DNA of 64,000 bases, taken from NCBI RefSeq assembly GCF_903866365.1, contig NZ_CAIPNF010000242.1, positions 1-64,000 on the forward strand. The letters are read 5' to 3'. Source of the DNA: an uncultured Thiocystis sp. Its GTDB lineage: Bacteria > Pseudomonadota > Gammaproteobacteria > Chromatiales > Chromatiaceae. How positions within the stretch are numbered: the stretch's first letter is position 1; each line of letters opens with the position of its first letter. The notes beneath the pieces were generated by a model. That model did no database searches. It saw only the letters and a program-made list of their open reading frames with translations, and had not been told where the DNA came from. The position numbers and the translations under genes are program-made. Below, in pieces: positions 18,724-28,352 of the stretch.

Positions 18724-19296
18724 GTGACCCGCATCATCACGAACCTCATCGCCTTCCAGATTGGCTGGTTCGCCTGCGTGCTCGGCGGCGCTAACGGCCT
18801 GCCGTGGCTCGGCGTCGGCGTCGTCGCGCTCGTGGCGGGGCTACACCTGTCGCAATCTCGCCACCCCCGGCGAGAGGCGGCGCTTCTGCTGACGATCGGT
18901 TTCCTCGGTACCGGTTGGGACAGTCTGCTGGTCCGCTTCGGGTTCCTCGAATACCCCTCCGGCATGCTATTGCCCTGGCTCGCGCCAGTCTGGATCGTCG
19001 CCATCTGGATTGCCTTCGCGACGACCCTGAACGTCTCGCTGGGCTGGCTGAAAGACCGCTGGTTTCTCGCCACCGCGTTCGGAGCCTTGGGCGGTCCGCT
19101 CGCCTATTACGCCGGCTACAAACTGGGCGGCGTGCAGTTTCCCGATGTCTTCGTCGGCATGGCCGTGCTGGCCGGCGGCTGGTCATTCCTGATGCCGCTG
19201 TCCGCCTGGATCGCGCAGAAAATCGACGACGTTGACCGGTCGGAGCCCAGTCCAACCGATGAATCGAACCTTGATGGAGAATACCGGCATGTTTGA
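18724..19296 (+). CDS. DUF2878 family membrane protein
   Basis: A 190-residue protein with about six hydrophobic segments and a short acidic tail. The N-terminus (TRIITNLIAFQIGWFACVLGG) matches the DUF2878 pattern as I recall it. I chose the GTG at 18724 because AGGAG lies five bases upstream; a longer upstream extension would be non-hydrophobic. The gene overlaps the DUF1295 gene by 8 bp. In many proteobacteria DUF2878 genes cluster with DUF1295 and cyclopropane-lipid genes, so a role in membrane-lipid modification is possible. Confidence 0.75.
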   Translation: MTRIITNLIAFQIGWFACVLGGANGLPWLGVGVVALVAGLHLSQSRHPRREAALLLTIGFLGTGWDSLLVRFGFLEYPSGMLLPWLAPVWIVAIWIAFATTLNVSLGWLKDRWFLATAFGALGGPLAYYAGYKLGGVQFPDVFVGMAVLAGGWSFLMPLSAWIAQKIDDVDRSEPSPTDESNLDGEYRHV

Positions 19297-20089
19297 TCTC
19301 CAGATCTACAGCCTCGGTCTTGCCGCTGCCCTGACGCTTGGGCTTGGCGGCTGGATCGCGAGCCTCCCGCTGAAGGATGTCAGCATCGTCGACTCGCTCT
19401 GGTCGCTGTTTTTCCTGCTGATGGGGGCGATCTATCTGCTGCTCGCCCCCGCGTGGGGCGCGCGCGCGCTGCTGGTCTTTGCCTTGACGGCGCTCTGGGC
19501 GATCCGCTTGAGCGCCTTCATTACCCGTCGCAACCACGGTCATGGCGAGGATCGACGCTATCAGGCGATCCGCGCCGATCACGAGCCGGGTTTCTGGTGG
19601 AAAAGCAGTTATATCGTCTTCGGCCTTCAGGCGCTGCTGGCCTGGGTGATTTCGCTGCCGCTGCTGGCCGCCCTGCTGGGGCAGTCGCCGCTGGGCTGGC
19701 TCGATGCCGTGGCCCTAGGGCTCTGGCTGATCGGTTTCTTCTTCGAGGCGGTGGGCGACCAGCAACTCGCCGAGTTCAAAGCGCGTCCGGAGAACCGGGG
19801 ACAGGTCATGGATCGGGGGCTCTGGCGTTATACCCGTCATCCAAACTATTTCGGCGAGGCCTGCATCTGGTGGGGGTTTTTTCTCTTCGCACTGGCTGCG
19901 GGCGGCTGGTGGTCCATGCTCGCGCCCATTCTCATGACCTTTCTGCTGTTGCGGGTCTCTGGCGTCTCGTTGCTGGAAAAAGACATCCAGGAACGCCGAC
20001 CCGCCTACCGGACCTACATCGAACGCACCAACGCTTTCTTTCCTGGGCCGCCCCGGCGCTCCAGTGAAGGTCGAGCCTTGGCCGAATAA
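19289..20089 (+). CDS. DUF1295 family protein (steroid 5-alpha-reductase C-terminal-like)
   Basis: A 266-residue polytopic membrane protein. The C-terminal half has the DUF1295 hallmark stretch RGLWRYTRHPNYFGEACIWWG and LEKDIQERRPAYRTYIERT. These are shared with 5-alpha-reductase and isoprenylcysteine methyltransferase-type enzymes that bind NADPH or SAM cofactors. The substrate is unknown and probably lipid. I chose the ATG at 19289 with GGAGA eight bases upstream. It sits between DUF2878 and a lipocalin, a grouping that suggests lipid remodelling or transport. Confidence 0.82.
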   Translation: MFDLQIYSLGLAAALTLGLGGWIASLPLKDVSIVDSLWSLFFLLMGAIYLLLAPAWGARALLVFALTALWAIRLSAFITRRNHGHGEDRRYQAIRADHEPGFWWKSSYIVFGLQALLAWVISLPLLAALLGQSPLGWLDAVALGLWLIGFFFEAVGDQQLAEFKARPENRGQVMDRGLWRYTRHPNYFGEACIWWGFFLFALAAGGWWSMLAPILMTFLLLRVSGVSLLEKDIQERRPAYRTYIERTNAFFPGPPRRSSEGRALAE

Positions 20090-20119
20090 CGGTTTTCATG
20101 TTTCAACCGGAGGATTGCG

Positions 20120-20659
20120 ATGCAACGCATCCTGGCTCTAACCATCGTCGCATTTCTGCTCGCCCTGACGAGCGCCTGTACCGAGGAAGGGGGTTCACCA
20201 ATGCAGACCGTCAGTCACGTCGATCTCGAACGCTTCATGGGCGACTGGTATGTCATCGCCAACATCCCGACCTTCATCGAAAAGGGCGCCCACAATGCCG
20301 TGGAATCCTATGCCCTGAACGAAGACGGTTCGATCGCGACCACCTTCAGGTTCAACCAGGACGCCTTCGATGGCCCGCTGAAGACCTATCGTCCCACCGG
20401 ATTCGTGCGCGATCCCTCATCGAACGCACTCTGGGGCATGCAATTCCTCTGGCCCTTCAAGGCGGATTATCGCATCGTCTGGCTGGAACCGGATAACAGC
20501 ATCACCGTCATCGCCCGCGCCAAACGCGATTATGTCTGGATCATGGCCCGACAGCCCGAGATCGCCGCCGACAAATATGACGAGATCGTCGACTTCATCG
20601 GCAAGCTCGGCTACGACACCGACAAAGTCGAAAAGGTACCCCAGCGCTGGCCTGAGTGA
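20120..20659 (+). CDS. Lipocalin-family outer-membrane lipoprotein (Blc-like)
   Basis: A 179-residue protein with a lipoprotein signal (LALTSAC, C20) and a lipocalin fold. It has the GxW motif GDWYVIA (about residues 41-47), the VESYALNEDGSI strand pair and the C-terminal arginine region RQPEIAADKYDEIV. Blc-type lipocalins bind lysophospholipids or fatty acids at the outer membrane. It is probably in one unit with DUF2878 and DUF1295. It converges on xrtD, stop to stop 8 bp apart. Confidence 0.92.
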   Translation: MQRILALTIVAFLLALTSACTEEGGSPMQTVSHVDLERFMGDWYVIANIPTFIEKGAHNAVESYALNEDGSIATTFRFNQDAFDGPLKTYRPTGFVRDPSSNALWGMQFLWPFKADYRIVWLEPDNSITVIARAKRDYVWIMARQPEIAADKYDEIVDFIGKLGYDTDKVEKVPQRWPE

Positions 20660-20666
20660 GAGGTTG

Positions 20667-22271
20667 TCACTCCGGAACAAAGCGCCGGAGTGGACTTTCA
20701 ATAATCCTGACAAAATCGGACAAGAGGACATCCTTCTCATCCAGATTGGCGCCGAGAGGAACTTTCGTCGTCATTCTGACAAGTGCCCCATCGGTGCGAT
20801 TCCGTGTCATTGCGTCCCAGAATAGATTCCATTTCACCAGATATTCATTGGTCATGATACGGCCACGCTGCTGAAACCAATAATAAACCAGTAGACGCTC
20901 GTCTCCCATTTGAATCAAAGAGCGGTTGACGCGGATTGGCTGACCGTCAAATCCGCTGGCATCGATTTCAACTTGAGAAAATTCCTGAATACGCCAACCG
21001 CCTCCCGGCAGACAGCTTTTCGGCGAGTGCACTGAAGCGCCCTTGCGCTGAGACGCATAATAGGCCACGTAGAGATTAATCGAGTCGCCAGCCCCGTTCG
21101 CGTAATCGGATAGAAGATAGTCATCGAATTTAAGCGCGTCGACATAGATCTTTTCCAACCGATCGGGTCGACCGCGCCACTCGCCAATATCTCTGGGGAA
21201 GAAGACAAATTCAACTCGCTCAGGAATGATTTCCTCCCGCTGAGGCAATAACTGGGAGACGACCATCACAGCCAGCAGGAGGGGAAGGACCAAATAAAAG
21301 GAGGAGGGTATGATTTGCGCTTGAATCCTGGCGTTCGCGGGCAGCGGATCCGGGCCTTCGATCGCAAAGGCATCCCGCAGCGGTAAACGATCCCGCCCGA
21401 TCTTCGCAAGAAGCCACATCTCAAGCACCAGGATTGCAGCGCAGGCCATGAAGACGATCCACCCCTCGAAATCATGCATGAACCCCTCGGCCATGCCCGC
21501 TCCGCCATAATTGACCAGCACCCCGATCACGCCGATCCGAAAGCTGTTCATGAAGACGGTAATGGGTATCGTCGAGAGAAACAGCACAACCTTCTTCCAC
21601 AATGCCCCCTTGAATAAAACCGCGGCAATAAACCCGAGCGCCGTTAGAGGGAAAAGATAACGCAAGCCACTGCATGCCTCGACAACCTGCAGTTGATAAT
21701 TACCGAGATCGATGACATTACCTTCAAGGAAAACCGTGATTCCAAACAGGCGAATCACCATCACCCCTAACTGAGATGAAATCAATTGCAGTTCGGAGGA
21801 AAGATTATTGTAAAGAAAGCTGGGCAGGGGCACTGTAAAGAACAGCAGAACATAGGCCGGGAGGATCAATCGAAACGCCCGCCAGCCCATGAACGAGAGA
21901 AATACGCCACCTAGGGTGACGAGAAACCCATATTGGATCACCGTATAGAGCGTGCCCAATTCTCCGGCAATGTAGATAAAAAGACCGAAGAGCGTGACCA
22001 GTACACCTAACCAACTCGCGCGAAACGGCATCTGCGCCAGTGCGCTGGATTTCTGCCACACGAAGAACGCGGCAACGAGCGGAAGCATATAACCATGGCT
22101 ATATTCTTCCTGCCCCCAGGCAGCGACCATACCCTTCAATCCATCGGAAAAAATAAAAACCAGCATCCCAAGTGCCGCAACGACAAGAGACCATTGCCAT
22201 GGTTTTATTTTCCAAAAAACGTCGATCACGGGCGAAGTCTGCTCCTCATTCCTTGACAGCGACATGAACAT
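20667..22271 (-). CDS. xrtD: Exosortase XrtD (VPLPA-CTERM type), fused to an EpsI-like domain
   Basis: A 534-residue protein. The N-terminal 300 residues form eight or so membrane segments with the exosortase catalytic set: Cys in EACSG (C200), Arg in NSFRIG (R245) and His in MHDFEGW (H266). The C-terminal part (about 320-534) is an EpsI-like periplasmic domain ([15 protein letters not shown]). Exosortases are proposed to cleave C-terminal sorting signals of exported proteins. The XrtD class goes with VPLPA-CTERM signals, and three such proteins are encoded at 45602, 47444 and 60575. The gene stands alone beside cimA, about 20 kb from the polysaccharide genes. Confidence 0.92.
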   Translation of the reverse strand: MFMSLSRNEEQTSPVIDVFWKIKPWQWSLVVAALGMLVFIFSDGLKGMVAAWGQEEYSHGYMLPLVAAFFVWQKSSALAQMPFRASWLGVLVTLFGLFIYIAGELGTLYTVIQYGFLVTLGGVFLSFMGWRAFRLILPAYVLLFFTVPLPSFLYNNLSSELQLISSQLGVMVIRLFGITVFLEGNVIDLGNYQLQVVEACSGLRYLFPLTALGFIAAVLFKGALWKKVVLFLSTIPITVFMNSFRIGVIGVLVNYGGAGMAEGFMHDFEGWIVFMACAAILVLEMWLLAKIGRDRLPLRDAFAIEGPDPLPANARIQAQIIPSSFYLVLPLLLAVMVVSQLLPQREEIIPERVEFVFFPRDIGEWRGRPDRLEKIYVDALKFDDYLLSDYANGAGDSINLYVAYYASQRKGASVHSPKSCLPGGGWRIQEFSQVEIDASGFDGQPIRVNRSLIQMGDERLLVYYWFQQRGRIMTNEYLVKWNLFWDAMTRNRTDGALVRMTTKVPLGANLDEKDVLLSDFVRIIESPLRRFVPE

Positions 22272-22344
22272 TACCTCATTGGCGATTTGAAACTAGCATT
22301 GGACAACGTCTTCAATCAAAGCCTGCGACGACATTTCGATCGGA

Positions 22345-23970
22345 TTAACGCAAAATCCGTTCTGCGGCGGCTGGCGGGTTGTCGGAGGCCCGCTGTTCGC
22401 TCAGAATCCGATGCATGAGGATATTGAGCATGCGTAGCGTCGCCGCAATCGCGGCGAACACCTGATTGGCGTGGACGCCGCGAGTGCGCAATTCGCCCTG
22501 CCCGGTGTCCCAGGTAATGCTGCATTCGGTCAAGGCATCGGTTCGCCCGCCCCGGGGAATCCGCACCTCGTAGTTCGCCAGCGACGGCAGGTTCAGACCG
22601 CGCCGCTTCACGACCTTCGCCAACGCGCTCACAAAGGCGTCGAAACCGCCATTACCGCTGCCGACTGCCGTATAGATCTCGTCGTCCAAGCGCACCCGGA
22701 TGCTGGCGGTCGATTCCAGATCCAGGGTCGATGCCACCGAGCAGGCCAGCAGTTCGGCGTGATTGTAATCCTGACTCTCCAGCACCTCGGCGATGATGAA
22801 GGGCAGATCCTCGGTGGTGATGCTCTTCTTGGAGTCGCCCAGCTCGACGATGCGCTTGAGCACCTTGCGCTGATTTTCTTCGGACAGCTCAATATCGAGG
22901 CGTTCCAGATTCTTGGCGAGCGACGCCTTGCCAGCCAGCTTGCCGAGCGCATAGTTGCGCCGCCGGGCGAAGCGTTCGGGCGACAGCCGGCTGTGGTAGA
23001 GACTGCCCTTCCGGTCCCCGTCGGCATGAATGCCGGCCGTCTGGGTGAAGACATCGGCGCCGACGATGGGGGCGTTATCGGCGATCCGCTTGCCGGAAAA
23101 ATATTCGACCAGCTCGCTGACCCGCGCCAGATGCGTCTCGTCGATCCCAATCTCGAACCCGAGCTGATCGCGCAGATTGACCGCGACCTCGGCCAGCGAG
23201 GCATTGCCGGCGCGCTCGCCCAGACAATTGACGGTGCAGTGCACCGCTGCCGCGCCGGCCTGGGCCGCGGCGAGCACGTTGGCGGTGGCGAGTCCGTAAT
23301 CGTTGTGCGGATGGAAATCGAATTGCAGACCGGGGAAACGCCCGACCATGTCCGAGATCGCGGCGAACACCCGCTCCGGGGTCATGACGCCGAGCGTATC
23401 CGGCAGCATGAAATGACCGATCCCGCAATCGGCGAGCCGCTCGACCAGCTCGAAGACATAGGCCGGACAATCGCGATAGCCGTTGGACCAGTCTTCCAGA
23501 TAGAGATTGGCGGCCAACCCGCGTTCCAACGCCAGCGCGATGGTCTCGCGCACGTCGGCGGCATGCAATGCGAGCGTCTTGCCCAACTGACCGCGACAGT
23601 GCTTTTCGCTCCCCTTGGCGAGCAGGTTGATGACCCGCCCGCCGGCGCTCCGGATCCAGTCGACGCTGAGACCGCGATCGACGAACCCCAACACCTCGAC
23701 GCGCTCCGCCAGCCCGCGTTCCTCGGCCCACTGGACGATCCGCGACACCGCGTCAGCCTCGCCGGAGGACACGCGCGCCGAAGCCACCTCGATGCGGTCG
23801 ACCCGCACCAATTCCAGCAACGCCTTCGCGATATTGACCTTCTCGTCCGGCGAAAAAGACACGCCCTGAGTCTGCTCGCCGTCGCGTAGCGTCGTATCCA
23901 GAATGCGCACGTAGCGGCCAGTCTCGGTCATCACATCGATCTCATTGAAAACAGTTTGGACATCAGACAT
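22345..23970 (-). CDS. cimA: (R)-citramalate synthase-type enzyme (isopropylmalate synthase family)
   Basis: A 541-residue protein with an HMGL-like TIM-barrel domain (DTTLRDGEQTQG at the start, metal-binding HPHNDYG, NCLGERAGNASLAE) and a C-terminal LeuA-type allosteric dimer domain (about 410-530). The length and lack of the longer LeuA linker fit citramalate synthase, which condenses pyruvate and acetyl-CoA on a threonine-independent route to isoleucine. A 2-isopropylmalate or homocitrate specificity cannot be excluded. The ATG at 23970 overlaps the end of thrC by 8 bp. Confidence 0.85.
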   Translation of the reverse strand: MSDVQTVFNEIDVMTETGRYVRILDTTLRDGEQTQGVSFSPDEKVNIAKALLELVRVDRIEVASARVSSGEADAVSRIVQWAEERGLAERVEVLGFVDRGLSVDWIRSAGGRVINLLAKGSEKHCRGQLGKTLALHAADVRETIALALERGLAANLYLEDWSNGYRDCPAYVFELVERLADCGIGHFMLPDTLGVMTPERVFAAISDMVGRFPGLQFDFHPHNDYGLATANVLAAAQAGAAAVHCTVNCLGERAGNASLAEVAVNLRDQLGFEIGIDETHLARVSELVEYFSGKRIADNAPIVGADVFTQTAGIHADGDRKGSLYHSRLSPERFARRRNYALGKLAGKASLAKNLERLDIELSEENQRKVLKRIVELGDSKKSITTEDLPFIIAEVLESQDYNHAELLACSVASTLDLESTASIRVRLDDEIYTAVGSGNGGFDAFVSALAKVVKRRGLNLPSLANYEVRIPRGGRTDALTECSITWDTGQGELRTRGVHANQVFAAIAATLRMLNILMHRILSEQRASDNPPAAAERILR

Positions 23971-25366
23971 CCCCGCCCGCCAAGGCGCCAAGCGTCGCTT
24001 GGAGATGGCTCTTGACGGCCCCGACCGTCGCCTCCAGTTCAGCGCAACGCACCTCCTTCTCCATCAACCCCTGGAGCGATGGCGGCGGAGGCGCCTCCCG
24101 CCCGATCGCCATGGTCACCGCCTCGTTGAACTTGGCGGGATGAGCCGTCGCGAGACAAACGACACCATCCCGACCGCCCGCCGCCCGCACCCCCACCGCC
24201 GTATGCGGGCAGAGGATATAATCGCTGGCCGCATGCGTGGCGCGGATCTGCTCCAGGGTTTCGGGATCGCTCACCGCCACGGCGTCGAAGTCCGACCGGA
24301 CGCGTGCTTGCCGCTCGGGCGCGATCTCCAGCCGTCCGGTCGCCTGCAGGTCGGCCAGCAAGGCGCGTATCCGGGCCGTGTCGCCATCATGCAGGAAATA
24401 GAGATAGCGCTCGAAGTTGGACGCGATCTGGATATCCATCGCCGGACTCAGGGTCTGGTACACTGCGTCCCCGACGGCATAGACGCCAGTGTGCACGAAG
24501 CGCGTCAGAATGTCGTTCCGGTTGGTGGCGATGATCAGACGCTCGATCGGCAAGCCCATACGTCTGGCAAGATCGCCGGCAAAGACATCGCCGAAATTTC
24601 CGGTGGGCACCGCGAAACTGACGCGCCGCGCGGGATCGCCGCCGCTGATCCGGCCCCAGGCATAAAAATAGTAAACCGTCTGGGCCAGGATCCGCGCCCA
24701 GTTGATCGAGTTGACCGCCCCCAGACGATAGGCCGACTTGAAGGGCAGATCGTTGAACAGCGCCTTGACGATATTCTGCGCGTCGTCGAAGGTTCCGCGC
24801 ACCGCGAGATTGTGCACATTGGCATCCAGCACCGTGGTCATCTGCCGTTCCTGAATCGGCGAGACCCGACCCTTGGGATGCAGAATGAAGATCTGGATGC
24901 GCTGCTTGCCGCGCACGCCATCGATCGCCGCCGAGCCGGTATCGCCGGAGGTCGCGCCGACGATGTTGAGCGAGCTGCCGTCGCGGGCCAGCAGATACTC
25001 GAACAGATTCCCCAGAAACTGCAACGCCACGTCCTTGAAGGCGGCGGTCGGTCCGTGGAAAAGTTCGAGGATCCGGACGCCGCCAGCGTCCATCACCGGC
25101 GTCACCTCGGGGTGCGAGAAGCGCGCGTAGGAGGCGTCGATCAGCGCGCGCAGATCCGCGCGCGGGATCTCCTCGCCGACAAAGGGCGTCAACACCTCCA
25201 GCGCCAGTTGCTGGAAGCTCAGGCCGGACCAGGCGCGCAAGGTGTCGGCATCGAGGTGGGGGATCTCGGCGGGCACCAGCAGACCGCCATCGGTGGCGAG
25301 TCCCATCATCACCGCGTCCGTGAAACCGATGGGGGCGATGCCGCCCCGTGTGCTCAGATAATGCAT
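23963..25366 (-). CDS. thrC: Threonine synthase
   Basis: A 467-residue PLP enzyme starting MHYLSTRGGIAP. The PLP lysine lies in GPTAAFKDVALQF, and the glycine-rich phosphate loop reads TSGDTGSAA. This is the long gammaproteobacterial/yeast-type ThrC that converts O-phosphohomoserine to threonine. It is followed and overlapped by the citramalate synthase gene. That pairing joins two routes into isoleucine precursors, which could balance threonine and 2-oxobutyrate supply. Confidence 0.95.
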   Translation of the reverse strand: MHYLSTRGGIAPIGFTDAVMMGLATDGGLLVPAEIPHLDADTLRAWSGLSFQQLALEVLTPFVGEEIPRADLRALIDASYARFSHPEVTPVMDAGGVRILELFHGPTAAFKDVALQFLGNLFEYLLARDGSSLNIVGATSGDTGSAAIDGVRGKQRIQIFILHPKGRVSPIQERQMTTVLDANVHNLAVRGTFDDAQNIVKALFNDLPFKSAYRLGAVNSINWARILAQTVYYFYAWGRISGGDPARRVSFAVPTGNFGDVFAGDLARRMGLPIERLIIATNRNDILTRFVHTGVYAVGDAVYQTLSPAMDIQIASNFERYLYFLHDGDTARIRALLADLQATGRLEIAPERQARVRSDFDAVAVSDPETLEQIRATHAASDYILCPHTAVGVRAAGGRDGVVCLATAHPAKFNEAVTMAIGREAPPPPSLQGLMEKEVRCAELEATVGAVKSHLQATLGALAGGDV

Positions 25367-25748
25367 GCTGTTCTCTGTACTGTGATGACGATCGGATTGG
25401 CCAGGCACCCGTCTGGCGTTCCGCCGGACAGAGTAAAAAACCCGGCACCGATTGGCAACCGATGTCCGCGAATGTTTGATCTGGAATCCGGTTCATCCGC
25501 CCGCTTGCCACTCAAGCACCGCGCCGCGCCTCCCTCGTCAATGGCCCTGATCGCGTCTCGGTCATTGACAGCATGCCGAAGGTGCTCAGAGAATGCCCCG
25601 AGCCGCCAGGCTAACGGTCAACGCGGATGGAAGAAGAATCATTAAACGGGCGCATTGCCCGCCCCCGGCACTGACTGGCAAGACGCAATCATCGCCCAAT
25701 ACGCCCATTTCCCGCTCACCGCAAACACCGATACGGAGTGACAACGCT
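25367..25748. other. Intergenic region between divergent thrC and the symporter genes
   Basis: The 382 bp must hold the promoters of both transcripts. I see no convincing gene, riboswitch, strong palindrome or repeat. Open frames here are short and lack ribosome-binding sites. Confidence 0.5.
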
Positions 25749-26006
25749 ATGACGCCCGATAAGCGCTCGGACTACTGGAGTGCGAACCTACGCCTTCTCA
25801 CGGTCCTCTTGATCATCTGGTTCATCGTCTCGTTTGGGTTCGGCATCCTGCTCGTCGAACCTCTGAACGCCATTTCTCTCGGTGGATACCCGCTTGGCTT
25901 CTGGTTCGCCCAACAGGGTTCGATCTACATTTTCGTCGTGCTCATCTTCGTCTATGCGGCACTGATGAGTCGGCTCGACAAAAAATTCGACGTCGAAGAA
26001 GACTAA
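25749..26006 (+). CDS. DUF4212 small subunit of a sodium/solute symporter
   Basis: An 85-residue protein with two hydrophobic segments (about residues 15-38 and 50-73) and a charged tail ending DVEED. This is the DUF4212 pattern, in which the gene almost always precedes a VC_2705-type acetate/solute symporter. It probably acts as an accessory subunit of that transporter. The ATG at 25749 follows GGAG. The gap to the symporter gene is 12 bp. Confidence 0.88.
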   Translation: MTPDKRSDYWSANLRLLTVLLIIWFIVSFGFGILLVEPLNAISLGGYPLGFWFAQQGSIYIFVVLIFVYAALMSRLDKKFDVEED

Positions 26007-26018
26007 GGAGCGCACGCC

Positions 26019-27818
26019 ATGACCGAACTTGAACTCTGGAGCTACGGTGTGGTTGGCGCGACCTTCGCGCTCTACATCGGCATCGCCGTCTGGGCGCGCG
26101 CGTCAACCACCAGCGAATTCTATGTCGCCGGCGGCGGCATCCATCCGATCGCCAACGGCATGGCGACCGCCGCCGACTGGATGTCGGCGGCCTCTTTTAT
26201 CTCCATGGCCGGCATGATTGCCTTCGGCGGCTATGGCGGCTCGGTCTTTTTGATGGGCTGGACCGGCGGCTATGTGTTGCTGGCGCTCCTACTGGCACCG
26301 TATCTGCGTAAATTCGGCAAGTTCACGGTGCCGGAATTCATCGGCGACCGGTATTACTCGCAGTCCGCGCGCGTGGTGGCCGTCATCTGTCTGATCCTCG
26401 CCTCGGTGACCTATGTCATCGGCCAGATGACGGGTATCGGCGTGGCCTTCTCCCGTTTCCTGGGCGTTTCCTACGAGATCGGCATCCTGGTTGGCATGGG
26501 GATCGTCGCCGTCTACGCGATCCTGGGTGGCATGAAGGGCATTACCTACACCCAGATCGCGCAATATATCGTGCTCATCTTCGCCTACACGGTCCCGGCC
26601 GTCTTCATCGCGCTGACCCTCACCGGCGTCGCCATCCCGCAGATCGGACTCGGCGGAACCTACATCGGTGACGACAGCGGCATCTCCCTGCTCGCCAAGC
26701 TCGACCAAGTGGTGACCGATCTTGGCTTTAAACAGTACACCACTCAGGTCATGGGCAGCACGCTCAACATGTTCGTCTACACCCTGTCGCTGATGATCGG
26801 CACCGCCGGACTGCCGCACGTCATTATCCGCTTCTTCACCGTCCCCAAGGTCAAGGATGCCCGTTACTCGGCGGGCTGGGCACTGATCTTCATCGCCATC
26901 CTCTACACCACGGCCCCCGCGGTTGGCGCCATGGCGCGGTTGAACCTGATGGACACCATCCAGATCGGCCCAGTCGGCAGCGAGACCGGCAATCTGGTCT
27001 ATGACGAGCGCCCGGAGTGGTTCAAGCGCTGGGAGACCACCGGACTGCTCAAGTTCGAGGACAAGAACGGCGACGGACGCATCCAGTACTACAACGACGC
27101 CAATCCGGCCTTCGTCGCCAAGGCCGAGGAATTTGGCTGGAAAGGCAACGAGATGGTGACGGTCAACAACGACATCATGGTGCTGGCCAATCCCGAAATC
27201 GCCAATCTCCCGGCCTGGGTCGTCGCGCTGGTGGTGGCCGGCGGTCTCGCCGCCGCGCTCTCCACCGCGGCCGGTCTGCTGCTCGCCATCTCCTCGTCGA
27301 TTTCGCATGACCTGCTCAAGGGCGTGATGATGCCGAAGATCTCGGAGAAGAGCGAACTCCTGGCCGGGCGAATCGCCATGATCGGCGCCATCCTGCTGGC
27401 CGGTTATCTGGGTCTGAATCCACCTGGATTCGCCGCCGGAACGGTGGCGCTGGCCTTTGGTCTCGCGGCCTCGTCGATCTTCCCGGCAATCATGCTGGGC
27501 ATCTTCTCGAAACGGACCAACAACATCGGTGCGATCGTCGGCATGGTCACCGGGATTACGGTCACTCTGCTCTATGTGTTTCAGCACAAGGGGATTTTCT
27601 TCGTCAAGGGCACCGAGTTCCTGATGCCCGAGCTCGGGATGGGCGCCAACTGGTTCCTCGGTATCACGCCCGAGGCATTCGGCGCCGTCGGCGCGCTGGC
27701 GAACTTCATGGCCGCCATTCTAGTCTCCATGCTCACCGCGCCGCCTCCGGAGCACATCCGGCATCTAGTCGAGGATGTACGGGTTCCGCGGGGTGCGGGA
27801 GTCGCGACCGGCCACTAA
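26019..27818 (+). CDS. actP: Cation:acetate symporter (SSS family, VC_2705 type)
   Basis: A 599-residue protein with about 13 membrane segments of the sodium:solute symporter family. TM1 has the broken-helix region FYVAGGGIHPIANGMATAADWMSAASF, seen here as FYVAGGGIHP and TAADWMSAASF. It is longer than E. coli ActP (549) because of a hydrophilic insert near residues 310-370, as in the DUF4212-associated subfamily. It likely takes up acetate or another short organic acid with Na+. The exact substrate is not shown by the sequence. Confidence 0.88.
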   Translation: MTELELWSYGVVGATFALYIGIAVWARASTTSEFYVAGGGIHPIANGMATAADWMSAASFISMAGMIAFGGYGGSVFLMGWTGGYVLLALLLAPYLRKFGKFTVPEFIGDRYYSQSARVVAVICLILASVTYVIGQMTGIGVAFSRFLGVSYEIGILVGMGIVAVYAILGGMKGITYTQIAQYIVLIFAYTVPAVFIALTLTGVAIPQIGLGGTYIGDDSGISLLAKLDQVVTDLGFKQYTTQVMGSTLNMFVYTLSLMIGTAGLPHVIIRFFTVPKVKDARYSAGWALIFIAILYTTAPAVGAMARLNLMDTIQIGPVGSETGNLVYDERPEWFKRWETTGLLKFEDKNGDGRIQYYNDANPAFVAKAEEFGWKGNEMVTVNNDIMVLANPEIANLPAWVVALVVAGGLAAALSTAAGLLLAISSSISHDLLKGVMMPKISEKSELLAGRIAMIGAILLAGYLGLNPPGFAAGTVALAFGLAASSIFPAIMLGIFSKRTNNIGAIVGMVTGITVTLLYVFQHKGIFFVKGTEFLMPELGMGANWFLGITPEAFGAVGALANFMAAILVSMLTAPPPEHIRHLVEDVRVPRGAGVATGH

Positions 27819-27969
27819 ACCGATCCCCCGATCCATGCAATCGATCAGCCCTGCCCATGTGGGGCTTTTCATTGCTACCTCATTCAGAATCGACTCGCGC
27901 GCCCGGTCATCCTGTCGATACCACGGCTGGAAATCCCGGCGTCCCGCGCTTATAGTGCGCCTTCGTGTC

Positions 27970-28265
27970 ATGTCCCGTGGGAGAGATCGGCGTTCCAGCG
28001 CCGACGCCGAAGGCGCAACACCGCCCGGAATCGCTCAGGCAAACGGACCGCGGGGATAACGACCGACTCTGGAGAGCGGTGCCGGCTGATCATTCGGCCG
28101 CCACCCACCGACGGGGCAGCGGCGGAGAGCAGGTTTCGACGGCCTTCACAATCCGTTCGCGATACGCCTTCAGTGAATCGAAGGGGCGAATCATGAAAGG
28201 ATTGCGAAGGGAGCGGCGATCCGTCTCCCATCCGCAAACTCTCAGGTTCAGGACAGAGGGGCGAC
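27970..28265 (+). promoter_or_regulatory. Tandem glycine riboswitch
   Basis: Two glycine aptamers lie upstream of gcvT. Aptamer 1 (about 27974-28080) shows GGGAGAG, GCCGAAGG-GCAA, GCTCAGGCAAACGGACCG and ACTCTGGAGAGC in order. Aptamer 2 (about 28112-28265) shows GGAGAGC, CGAAGGGGCGAA, AAACTCTCAGG and GGACAGAGGGG. The linker is longer than usual, and aptamer 2 has an enlarged P-stem region before its conserved core. Glycine binding should permit expression of the glycine-cleavage genes. Confidence 0.93.
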
Positions 28266-28299
28266 GTCGATGGCCGCGAGCCATCGGCGTCGTTTTCGT
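28263..28299 (+). terminator. Expression-platform terminator of the glycine riboswitch
   Basis: A 12-bp stem (28263-28274 with 28280-28291, one G-T pair, 5-nt loop) is followed by GTTTTCGTT and overlaps the 3' edge of aptamer 2. The layout fits a transcriptional ON switch in which bound glycine blocks the terminator. Confidence 0.75.
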
Positions 28300-28352
28300 T
28301 GTCGATGGCCACAAGGCCGGGGCGACGTCCGACAGGTCCAGCGGAGAGTCGA

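Noticed and set aside
23945-25645. Open frame of 566 codons opposite thrC
   Set aside because: Low-complexity Arg/Gly/Asp-rich translation; thrC on the other strand is unmistakable.
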